A stretch of 64,000 nt of DNA. Origin: Planctomycetota bacterium. GTDB lineage: Bacteria > Planctomycetota > UBA1135. Position 1 is the first letter of the stretch, and each line of letters starts with the position of its first letter. The notes below the pieces were generated by a model that saw only the letters and a program-made list of their open reading frames with translations, had not been told where the DNA came from and searched no databases. A program made the position numbers and the translations under genes. This document shows positions 8,045-15,361 of this stretch, in pieces. The DNA lies in the NCBI GenBank assembly GCA_027623295.1, contig JAQBXR010000008.1:53614-117613 (forward strand), written 5' to 3'.

Positions 8045-9055
8045 CTAGAGCTTTTCCAATTGCACATCACGGGCACCCTCAAAGAAGGCCTTCCAGCGAT
8101 TTCCAAGCCAGGCCGTGGCTGGAACTTGCTCCAACTGTGAGCCTTTGAGTTCGCCAGCAAGGCACGTGCCGGTCATGCGAGACCACAGGCTGCCGGTCTC
8201 GAAATCGCGCATGAGAGGTTTGGCTCCTTCGGTTTCTGGATCGGCGGCAAGAGCCGCAAAGTGGAGTTGACGCTCTCCAATCTGACTACGAAAAGCCACC
8301 GCATAGACCGCATCTTGATCAAAGCAAACCACGAGCGGGGCATCGAGCAAAGTGGTGTCCAAAACCGGCAACCGACTGAGCAAGGAATAGCGGAACAGGG
8401 TGACGTTGCGCCCCTCCCCAACCGAAAGCCCGAAACTGGAAATCCGGTCCTTCAAGGTGAAGGTTCCCATCATGCCGCTCACCTTCTCGCCGAGCAGTAC
8501 GCCGGTGTCAGGGTGGCGCTTTTTCCAAGTCTTGTACGGCATGATCTCGGAAGGAATGAAGCCAAGCTTTTTACCTTTCAGCTCCCCCTTCAGGGCTTCG
8601 CCCGTCACATGCAACCATTTCGAATTGGTCTGCTTGTCATACATCATAAAGGAGTTACGGTAGAGCACGCCCTCGTGCCCGAAGTTCAAAACCTGTCCAT
8701 CTAGAGTGCGGCCATACACGATGGCCGTTTGGCAAAGCGGTCACCAACTCACCGCGACAGGAATTTCGCCGCAGGTGTCGTTGACTAACTCCACACCGCC
8801 CATGACCGAAATCGGATAGGCGCGCGCTTCCCCACCTAAGAAGAGGCCGATGACCGGTTCCTCGGGATCGATCTCGAGGCCAGTTTCCAGAACCGTGGCC
8901 ATGGGTGGATGATGCAAGACGGGAAACTGATCTGGCGCCATGACCTGACGCATTCCCTTGTCATAGTTGGCTTCACTGAACACATCTTCCGTCTGCGCGG
9001 AAAGTCCAGTAACGCTTGCCGCGGTAATAAAAAGAATGGTGGCGATGGAGCGCAT
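8045..9055 (-). CDS. DUF3179-family protein with in-frame UGA, predicted selenoprotein (Sec105)
   Basis: 336 residues from the ATG at 9055 (GGGA upstream, then a signal peptide ending GLSAQ). The frame carries one TGA, at 8741-8743, and is open on both sides with continuous family similarity: GGEARAYPISVMGG and VELVNDTCGEIPVAVSW before, then PLCQTAIVYGRTLDG, YRNSFMMYDKQTNSKW and RHPDTGVL after. DUF3179 proteins normally read V-x-[YW]-C-P-L-C-x-[ST]-x-x-x-[FY]; here UGA replaces the first Cys, giving U-P-L-C. A hairpin at 8709-8727 has the form of a SECIS. The family has no established biochemical function; a conserved C-x-x-C suggests metal or redox chemistry. It is exported. The next minus-strand gene is the histone. 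Confidence 0.9.
8709..8727 (-). promoter_or_regulatory. Predicted bacterial SECIS hairpin of the DUF3179 gene
   Basis: On the minus strand a perfect 7-bp stem CGGCCAT/ATGGCCG closes the 5-nt loop CGTGT, starting 20 nt after the UGA. G is at the second loop position. The loop differs by one base from that of the redoxin hairpin (CGTGA), while the stems share no sequence, as expected if SelB reads the loop. Confidence 0.8.
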
Positions 9056-9124
9056 GTGTCCCATCATAGGCCGCGAGACGTCTGTTTGACCATATTTTCT
9101 AGAAAACCACGAATTAGACCTTTC

Positions 9125-9553
9125 CTAATGCTCTTGTGCGGGGTACAGCACGCGATAAAGCGTACGCACCTGCTTTGGGTCCAAAGTGTTACGCACCTGC
9201 AGCAAAGTTTCGATGTTGTTATCGACTTCCTTATTCCGCAGCTCGCACAGCTTGGCCGCCAATGCCTTTACCTGCTTTTCGTCCATGACTTCGGCGGAAA
9301 GGGCAATCCGCAACTCATCGCTCACGGTCTGAGTATCGCGACGTAACTCATCTGCAGCATCACAGCATGCTATGCCGCAGCGATTCAGCACCCCGATTTG
9401 TGCAGGGCTGAGGTCCAGGTCTGCGTATTGCGCCGGCGGATCAACCTTGACCTGGGTCGATGCCTGGGTCGGCTTTTGGTACTGCACAACATTCAAAGCA
9501 AGGCTCGCGAGGAATGCGCCTCCCATAAAAACGATCAGATACTTCCTAACCAT
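9125..9553 (-). CDS. CnrX/CpxP-like periplasmic sensor, membrane anchored
   Basis: 142 residues from the ATG at 9553, which shares its A with the upstream stop (TAATG). An N-terminal TM/signal (VRKYLIVFMGGAFLASLALN) is followed by a helical domain with an LSPAQIGVLNRCG segment, a Cys-rich stretch (RCGIACCD) and an LDPKQ motif near the end. This resembles Spy/CpxP and CnrX metal-sensor proteins. It is the third gene of an ECF sigma, anti-sigma, sensor operon, the arrangement seen in CnrYXH-type metal responses. Likely role: bind metal or an oxidant in the periplasm and tune the anti-sigma factor. The ligand is not determinable, though its Cys residues are candidates. Confidence 0.65.
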   Translation of the reverse strand: MVRKYLIVFMGGAFLASLALNVVQYQKPTQASTQVKVDPPAQYADLDLSPAQIGVLNRCGIACCDAADELRRDTQTVSDELRIALSAEVMDEKQVKALAAKLCELRNKEVDNNIETLLQVRNTLDPKQVRTLYRVLYPAQEH

Positions 9554-9981
9554 TAGTTCGCCTCGTTGTTGGAGATGTAAGTCGCCAAAGTCACTTCCGG
9601 CCAAGGAGTGCTGTTCTGCAAGCCATCGACGTAGGCTGCTGGGTCATGCACCAAAGGCACTTCCTGACGCAGATGATCCACCAGATGCAAACCGCCCGCT
9701 GCGAGACTAGTTTTCACGGTACCGCCCGCGGTGCGAGTGACCGCTTGCTCTAGGCCGAAGAACACTAAGAAGCCAAGCATGCCTGCTGCGGCAAAGCGCA
9801 AACGGCTTTGGAAGCGTGAAACCCCTCCAAGAATTGGCGCCCCAGACTCATCCTGGGAGACCGTGAATTGAAACCTCAAAATTGCAGCTTCTTCAATGCG
9901 CTGCCACAGCCCTTCTGGGGCAGTCGGCGCATGCAGAACTTGACGCTCTTTTGAGTTGAGAATTTGGTCTTTAGGTTTCAT
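9553..9981 (-). CDS. Probable anti-sigma factor, single-pass membrane protein
   Basis: 142 residues. A cytoplasmic N-terminal part (MKPKDQILNSKERQVLHAP) is followed by one TM helix near residues 63-82 (LRFAAAGMLGFLVFFGLEQA) and a periplasmic tail. I do not recognise a zinc anti-sigma motif. The call rests on position: its start overlaps the stop of the ECF sigma gene by ATGA, and its stop overlaps the start of the sensor-like gene. Inference: it holds the sigma factor inactive at the membrane until the sensor signals. Confidence 0.6.
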   Translation of the reverse strand: MKPKDQILNSKERQVLHAPTAPEGLWQRIEEAAILRFQFTVSQDESGAPILGGVSRFQSRLRFAAAGMLGFLVFFGLEQAVTRTAGGTVKTSLAAGGLHLVDHLRQEVPLVHDPAAYVDGLQNSTPWPEVTLATYISNNEAN

Positions 9982-10553
9982 TCGTTCATCACTCCTAAAT
10001 CAATGGCGGAGCCTGAGGCAAGTTGGCGAAACTTATCTCGTGCGCGAGAAAGGCGAGACATGACGGTGCCTTGAGGGAGGTCAAGGATTTCACTGATCTC
10101 GCGGTAGCTGAAATCTTCCACTTCGCGGAGGAGGAAAATCGTGCGTGCCTCTTCGGGCATGCGTTTGAGGACATCTTGCACCAAAGCGACGGTTTCCTGC
10201 TGCTGCAGGCGTCCGCTGCCGTCGACCATAGAAGTTGGAGCAGCCTGCGGAAGCGCATCCAGCGAAGTCGCGGACTTGCGCTTGCGGCTCTTCAGTTGGT
10301 TCAGGCAAAGGTTCACGGTAAGGCGATGAATCCAGGTGGATACCTGACTCCGCCCAGCGAAGGTTCCGGCTTTGGCAAAAACGCGCAAAAACACTTCTTG
10401 AGTGGCATCTTCGGCATCTGGTTGGGAGCCGAGGACGTTTAAGCAAAGACGATAAACCTTGTCACCGAAGAGTTCAAAAAGCACACCCAGAGCCTCAACG
10501 TTGCCTAGTTGGCAGCGTTTTAGTGCTTCGGTTGCTTGTTGGTCGTCGGTCAC
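9978..10553 (-). CDS. ECF-type RNA polymerase sigma factor
   Basis: 191 residues with sigma-70 region 2 (DKVYRLCLNVLGSQPDAEDATQEVFLRVF, given here as a span of about residues 29-60; key DAEDATQEVF) and region 4 (LLREVEDFSYREISEILD then GTVMSRLSRARDKFR). Region 1.1 and region 3 are absent, as is normal for ECF factors. First gene of a three-gene operon with the probable anti-sigma and sensor proteins. It directs polymerase to stress promoters, often including its own. No promoter was identified with confidence in the 260 nt before the start. Confidence 0.93.
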   Translation of the reverse strand: MTDDQQATEALKRCQLGNVEALGVLFELFGDKVYRLCLNVLGSQPDAEDATQEVFLRVFAKAGTFAGRSQVSTWIHRLTVNLCLNQLKSRKRKSATSLDALPQAAPTSMVDGSGRLQQQETVALVQDVLKRMPEEARTIFLLREVEDFSYREISEILDLPQGTVMSRLSRARDKFRQLASGSAIDLGVMNE

Positions 10554-10818
10554 GAGGGCCTAAGGCCAGCCTATCAGGTGAAGGTCAGGGGAGCCTTCTT
10601 CTTACAGATAGGACAGCGAAATAGCCATTCTATTCCCCTGCTTTGCGCCTGAATGCGGCCGGAAGGAGAAAAAACAGATATTTCTTCGTGTCGATGGCCT
10701 TTGGTGTCGGCACGTGTGGAGATTTGCACCGCGGTTAGCATGAAATTGCTGACCGCCGTTTCAATTTCTAATCCAAGCCTAGGCCGTGCGTAATCGAGAT
10801 ATCCTGTTAACCAGCCCC

Positions 10819-11550
10819 ATGCGATTGCCACCCTCCCCTAGATTTTTCGTTCTTGCAGCCTTTTCCCTGCTTTCCGTTTTCGCATCCTGTTCCAGCGCTC
10901 CGGATCACCCAACGCTCGATTTAGCCGGCGATATTCCGCGCCTTTACGCCGCCAAGTTCACTCACGACGCTCCCAAGATTGATGGTAGCCTCGACGACCA
11001 AGCCTGGCGCGACGCCCCATGGACTGCCAATTTTGTCGCCATCGAAGGCAGCGCCACCAGCCGCCCGCGTTATCAATCACGCGCCAAAATGCTTTGGAAT
11101 CGCCAATATCTCTTCCTGGGTGTTTGGATGATTGAACCCAACCTAGAGAGCATTCCGGTTTCATCGCTGGGCTACGATGGCTTACTCACCTTCGTCACGC
11201 GTGATGCCGAAAGTGGCACCCATCTTCAGGTAAGCCTAGAGCCGGGCAACCTGTTATTGGATTCTAAATTCGTATCCGGCACTGCTGCGTTGGTCACGTC
11301 GCCGGCCTCCATTCAAGGGAAAGTCGCATTGTCCGGCACCTTGAATACTCCTGGAGATGCCGATCGCGGTTGGTGGGCTGAAATCGCAATCCCATGGGCG
11401 AAATTGGCCGATCCGGAGCACGCGACGATTCCTTCTGCCGGCGAAACGGTCCGCGTGAACTACTTTCGCAAGGGCTGGTCCTGGAGTCCCTATTACCAAC
11501 ACGACCTGCGTGATGCAGAGTTGTGGGGAAAGGTAGAACTAAAGCCTTAG
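10819..11550 (+). CDS. Lipoprotein with CBM9-like sugar-binding domain
   Basis: 243 residues from the ATG at 10819, which begins a lipoprotein signal (lipobox FASC). The mature part has the layout of carbohydrate-binding family 9 domains: KIDGSLDDQAWRDAPW at the start, ANFVAIEGS, RAKMLWNRQYLFLGVWM, and WWAEIAIPWAKL in the second half. Family 9 domains bind ends of glycans through aromatic residues. Domains of this type, alone on a lipoprotein, are common in polysaccharide-degrading bacteria. The gene overlaps the opposing lipoprotein gene at 11547 by 4 nt. No linked hydrolase is adjacent. Confidence 0.75.
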   Translation: MRLPPSPRFFVLAAFSLLSVFASCSSAPDHPTLDLAGDIPRLYAAKFTHDAPKIDGSLDDQAWRDAPWTANFVAIEGSATSRPRYQSRAKMLWNRQYLFLGVWMIEPNLESIPVSSLGYDGLLTFVTRDAESGTHLQVSLEPGNLLLDSKFVSGTAALVTSPASIQGKVALSGTLNTPGDADRGWWAEIAIPWAKLADPEHATIPSAGETVRVNYFRKGWSWSPYYQHDLRDAELWGKVELKP

Positions 11551-12137
11551 TCTTCAGCGCGGAAGTCTTCAAAGCCTTCCACGTAGCCGCGCAAAATTAG
11601 TGCTTCCTCTAAACGGCTGACGCCCTCCAGTGGATCGAACTCTTCAAAGCGCGCAAAGCCAAGCGCAATCGAGTGCGCTTCCCAAGACCAAATTTCAAAC
11701 TCATCGCCGAACGCTGCGCGAAAACTCACTACACGATCGGGATCTCCCATGATTTTCCGCGCGGTGGATTCTGAATCGCCACTTTGCAATCCCTTCAGAA
11801 TCCGCAGTCGGGAATTTAGCTCCCAACTGTCTTCCTGGAAGCGATGCACCCAGCCAAGCAATTTGTCATCCTCGAATGCGACTGGGGAGATTGAGGAATA
11901 ACGCCGCAAAATTAAGAGGTCGCGACCAACCGGGCCCACGTATTCCTTGCGTTCCCATTCGCCATCTAGCCAGGTACCTGAAATCACCTCGGCCTCGGAA
12001 GCGCCAAGGCGTAAATGCGTCAAGCAACTTGGATGAGCACAAACCGGATCACTGCTTAACAAGCTGCAGGAGCCAAAAGTTAAACAGGCGGACGCCACGC
12101 CAATGCGGGCAAAGGGTTTAGTAAACCACGCGAACAC
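11547..12137 (-). CDS. Lipoprotein of unknown function
   Basis: 196 residues. The N-terminus is a signal with a lipobox (TFGSC). The mature part includes two short motifs, HLRLGASEAEV and GLQSGDSESTARKIMGDPDRV, that recall the SmpA/OmlA-like pattern (small hydrophobic, then G-x-P). That resemblance is weak. Otherwise I do not recognise the protein. It lies 24 nt upstream of the GGDEF-EAL gene's stop in the same direction of transcription order (this gene is downstream of 12162-14066 on the minus strand), so it may be the second gene of that transcript. Confidence 0.6.
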   Translation of the reverse strand: MFAWFTKPFARIGVASACLTFGSCSLLSSDPVCAHPSCLTHLRLGASEAEVISGTWLDGEWERKEYVGPVGRDLLILRRYSSISPVAFEDDKLLGWVHRFQEDSWELNSRLRILKGLQSGDSESTARKIMGDPDRVVSFRAAFGDEFEIWSWEAHSIALGFARFEEFDPLEGVSRLEEALILRGYVEGFEDFRAED

Positions 12138-12161
12138 GCATATATTCTACCGGAGCGAACT

Positions 12162-14066
12162 CTACTCTGGTTGCCCGAAGAGGAAGCCTTGCGCATAAGG
12201 CACCTGGAAATCTTTCAGCACACTCAAGTCCTCTCGTTTCTCTACGCCTTCGGCGACCACTTCTCCGCCCCAAGTTGCGACCACCCGCAACAGACTTGCA
12301 AGTGCGCGACGCTTTGCTCCATCTTCATGAATACCTCCGACTAAGGCACGGTCCACCTTAATCACGTCGGGCTCCAACATGATGAGCGCTTCAAGACTTG
12401 AGTGTCCAAACCCAATGTCATCCAATGCAATGCGAACTCCGGCCGCACGTAATCCATCGACGGTGTGCAGCAAGCTTCGCGGATCGCGGACGGCTTCCTT
12501 TTCGCTAATCTCAATGCAGTATTGACCGAAATCGCGCTCAGCACACAAATGACGTAAAAGCTGATCCGGATGCGCCGCCTCCAAGGTGGAAGGCAAAAGG
12601 TTCAGATGGCAGTGAAGATTCGGATCGAGAGCAAAGGATGCTTTGCTGCAGGTGCTGAACGCGTGGAGATCCACGACATTGGCGACCCCAGCATCCATGG
12701 CGAAGCGCAAAAAGTCTTCTGGGCTACGCAAGGCATCGCAATGGCTTCGAGTAAGGAACTCATAACCAACGACCTCTTCATCGGAGACACGCACGACCTT
12801 ATGCTTGACCGCAAAGTAGGTCTTAGGGTCGTGGAGCTCTTCCAAAATCTCGGTAAAGCTTTTGGCACGCACATCTCCACCCCGAAACAAATTGTTCTCG
12901 TGGAAAACTTGGCCTTTGCCATAGCGCTTGGCACTGTGGAGAGCGCGCTCGGTACGCACCAGTAAGTCTTGCACCAATTCATCTTCCCGTGCCGCTGACA
13001 CCATGCCCAAACTAGCCCCAATCCTTAAATAAGGGTACTTTTGCGTGATGACGGACTCAGAAACCGCTTGGTGAATTTTATCGGCCACCGGACGCGCTTC
13101 TTCGCGATTCGTATTAGGCAAGATCACCAAGAACTCGTCACCACCAATGCGTGCAACGTGATCCGATGCGCGAACGGTCGTGCGCAAAATTTGCGAAACC
13201 GACTGCAATACTTCGTCGCCAATCGAGTAACCATAGACATCGTTTACCTTTTTGAAGTCATCAAGATCTAAGAAAAGAGCCTGCATCTTACTGCCGGATA
13301 GGCACCGTCGGTCGACTTCTCGCTCCAAGGAATTGGTAAGCCCTCTACGGTTCAGAACTCCCGTAAGAGGATCACAACCCGACAACTCTTCTAAATCTCG
13401 CTGCGCTTTTTGGCTGTCACTAATGTCTAAGCAAACTCCAAAAATGCGAAGTGGGATGCCATTGGCATCGCGGACAACGGAAGCTTGAGTACGAATATGT
13501 CGCTCAAATCCTTCTTCCCCAAAGACGCGATATTGCGTCTCCAACGGACAGTCATCCACCAACAATGAGAAAGTGGCTTTGGTAACGGCCTCCACGTCGG
13601 CCGGATGCACGCGACGAAGATAATCCTCGCGATCCATGACCACACCATGACGCTCACCGCCATGCATGGCATGAAAACGTTCATCTGCAAGCAAGGTTCT
13701 GGATTTCAAATCCCAACTCCAAGTGCCGAGTTCCGCAGCGCCGAGGATGAGGTCCAGACGCGCCTGGGAATCCTCGCCCAAAATTTCTTGCCACCCTTTC
13801 TGTAGGTGATCCGCAAAAGCTAAAAGGGTTTCCGCCAACACAAGGTTGGCTTGGCGCTCCATCAAATCACGCTGCTTGGCATCCCCCAGGGTCTCCATAA
13901 GAGTGGCAACAGCCTCTCGATGCAGTTGCTGCACTCTCTGCGCGTTTTGGTCCTCTTTCGCAAGTTTCTGACCAAAATGGCGGCAATCTTCCACCCTGAT
14001 CGTGTCACCAGCGAGGGTGGACTGAAGGAATTCCAGGTAGTCCTGGGTATTAAGTAGGGTAGGCAT
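12162..14066 (-). CDS. PAS-GGDEF-EAL cyclic-di-GMP signalling protein
   Basis: 634 residues, no TM helix seen. An N-terminal helical segment (1-105) is followed by a PAS domain (about 115-225, with PAC-type LRIFGVCLDISDSQ), a GGDEF domain with an intact IGGDEFLVILP signature (diguanylate cyclase) and an EAL domain. In the EAL domain the signature motif is E-F-L rather than E-A-L, but the other catalytic elements are present: IEISE, the DD pair in IALDDIGFGHSSL, IKVDRALV, AEGVE and QGFLFG. It may therefore make or break c-di-GMP in response to a small ligand or redox cofactor bound by PAS. The preceding 230 nt has no gene. Confidence 0.92.
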   Translation of the reverse strand: MPTLLNTQDYLEFLQSTLAGDTIRVEDCRHFGQKLAKEDQNAQRVQQLHREAVATLMETLGDAKQRDLMERQANLVLAETLLAFADHLQKGWQEILGEDSQARLDLILGAAELGTWSWDLKSRTLLADERFHAMHGGERHGVVMDREDYLRRVHPADVEAVTKATFSLLVDDCPLETQYRVFGEEGFERHIRTQASVVRDANGIPLRIFGVCLDISDSQKAQRDLEELSGCDPLTGVLNRRGLTNSLEREVDRRCLSGSKMQALFLDLDDFKKVNDVYGYSIGDEVLQSVSQILRTTVRASDHVARIGGDEFLVILPNTNREEARPVADKIHQAVSESVITQKYPYLRIGASLGMVSAAREDELVQDLLVRTERALHSAKRYGKGQVFHENNLFRGGDVRAKSFTEILEELHDPKTYFAVKHKVVRVSDEEVVGYEFLTRSHCDALRSPEDFLRFAMDAGVANVVDLHAFSTCSKASFALDPNLHCHLNLLPSTLEAAHPDQLLRHLCAERDFGQYCIEISEKEAVRDPRSLLHTVDGLRAAGVRIALDDIGFGHSSLEALIMLEPDVIKVDRALVGGIHEDGAKRRALASLLRVVATWGGEVVAEGVEKREDLSVLKDFQVPYAQGFLFGQPE

Positions 14067-14198
14067 AGAATCGGTCAGCAGATGAGTCGCTCATTTATCG
14101 GCCCATCCTGGAGTCCCCTTGAGCGCCTCTGCGGCCTCCACCCCCCCCCTTTAACCCCTAATCAGCGCTCTCAAGAGCCTGAACCAAAGCTCGAATAT

Positions 14199-14218
14199 CT
14201 TCAAGACTAGTCTTGAAG
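14199..14218. repeat. 20-nt perfect palindrome in an intergenic gap
   Basis: CTTCAAGACT followed directly by its reverse complement AGTCTTGAAG. It lies in the 230-nt gap between the GGDEF-EAL gene (starting at 14066) and the end of the hydrolase gene (14297). A run of nine C is also present at 14141-14149. There is no T-run after the palindrome, so it could be a protein-binding site rather than a terminator. Nothing else was seen in the gap. Confidence 0.5.
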
Positions 14219-14296
14219 GAAATGATGCCTGGGCGAGGATTCGCCGATGGTACGCGAGGCTTCGAGTCGCGTTGAAATCTGGTAAAGCGGAATCGC

Positions 14297-15361
14297 TTAT
14301 GAGGCGCGCGGCAGCACCACGCCGCGCGCCTTCACTAACCCGGTGAAGTATTCCACCACACGATTTTCTGACCACCACCGGTCTTCGTCTTTCCATTCAT
14401 CGGTTTCCGAGGCCTCGGCCCCAAAAAAACCATTGTGGCCACCGTATTTGGTCATCAGCAAACGCAGCTTCGGGTTCTTTTCCAGAGCCTTCAAAGAGAG
14501 CTCGTTGTAAGGCACCAACGGATCGTCCTCAGCGTGAATGATTAAGCCAGGCACATGGATTTGATCCAAGATCCGATAAGCGCTGGCCTTGTTGTAGTAG
14601 TCATCGGCACCATCGAAACCGAATGCTGGAGCCGTCCACTGGTTGTCGAAGGTGTATAAATCTTTGTAGCCTAGTGAGGCATCGTGCGGGTAAAGCTCCG
14701 GATACTGCTCGGATTTACGGCGCATGGATTTCACAAAGCCGTCGAGAAAGAGCTTCATATAAAAGCGATTCATGAACCCTGTGTGCAGTTGGCGCGAGGT
14801 GCTCACCAGATTCAAAGGAGTGGATACGGTGCACACACCAATGACATTTTCCGGAGGTTCGGTGCCCCACTTTGCAATCGTGTGTAGTGCAATAGAGCCG
14901 CCGAGAGAAAAGCCAGCAATCGCGACCGGGCAACGCGGATGGTTTTTCACCACCCAATCCACGGTGGCCTGCAAGTCCTCGGTCAACGCCGCGTTGTATA
15001 GGGTTGGAGTGCGGTGTGCCGTTTCACCGCAGTTACGGATGTTCAGGCGCAAAACCGACCAACCTGCATGAAGGGCTTTTTGCGCAGTGCCACTCATATA
15101 GGGTGAGCGCGAGGAACCGGACAAACCATGCACCAAAATCATAATCGGCGCCATGGAATCCTTCTGCCAATGCGTTTCCAAACGCACCGAGGTGTCGGCA
15201 TCGACTTCGAGCCAAAAGTCCTTCCCCAGCTCCAGGAATGGCCCAAGAGGACGTGGCAGTTTCGACCCAGCAATCGTCATCACGTGGCGATCGCGCAACA
15301 AAGGGTGCGGGTAGAAAGGGGCGTAACTGCGGGTGTCCATGAGCCGTGCGCTGGGCATCAT
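14297..15361 (-). CDS. YheT-family alpha/beta hydrolase
   Basis: 354 residues from the ATG at 15361, whose ATGA overlaps the FadE stop. The family pattern is clear: PHPLLRDRHVMTI near the N-terminus, oxyanion HGLSGSSRSPY, nucleophile elbow GFSLGGS, Asp in HAEDDPLVP and His in GGHNGFFG. YheT proteins are soluble hydrolases/esterases of uncertain substrate, sometimes linked to lipid metabolism. Coupling to fadE and its regulator supports a role in acyl-chain turnover, for example hydrolysis of esters or acyl-CoA. That role is inference. Confidence 0.88.
   Translation of the reverse strand: MMPSARLMDTRSYAPFYPHPLLRDRHVMTIAGSKLPRPLGPFLELGKDFWLEVDADTSVRLETHWQKDSMAPIMILVHGLSGSSRSPYMSGTAQKALHAGWSVLRLNIRNCGETAHRTPTLYNAALTEDLQATVDWVVKNHPRCPVAIAGFSLGGSIALHTIAKWGTEPPENVIGVCTVSTPLNLVSTSRQLHTGFMNRFYMKLFLDGFVKSMRRKSEQYPELYPHDASLGYKDLYTFDNQWTAPAFGFDGADDYYNKASAYRILDQIHVPGLIIHAEDDPLVPYNELSLKALEKNPKLRLLMTKYGGHNGFFGAEASETDEWKDEDRWWSENRVVEYFTGLVKARGVVLPRAS

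Noticed and set aside
10574..10831. Minus-strand frame ending in FRCPICKKKAPLTFT, possibly a small zinc-ribbon protein
   Set aside because: One CxxC only, no ribosome site, and overlap with the start of the CBM9-like gene. It could be a short gene from 10741, but the evidence is too thin.
14151..14396. 81-codon minus-strand frame overlapping the 3' end of the YheT gene
   Set aside because: Rich in Arg with no domain; it is the out-of-frame shadow of yheT plus intergenic sequence.
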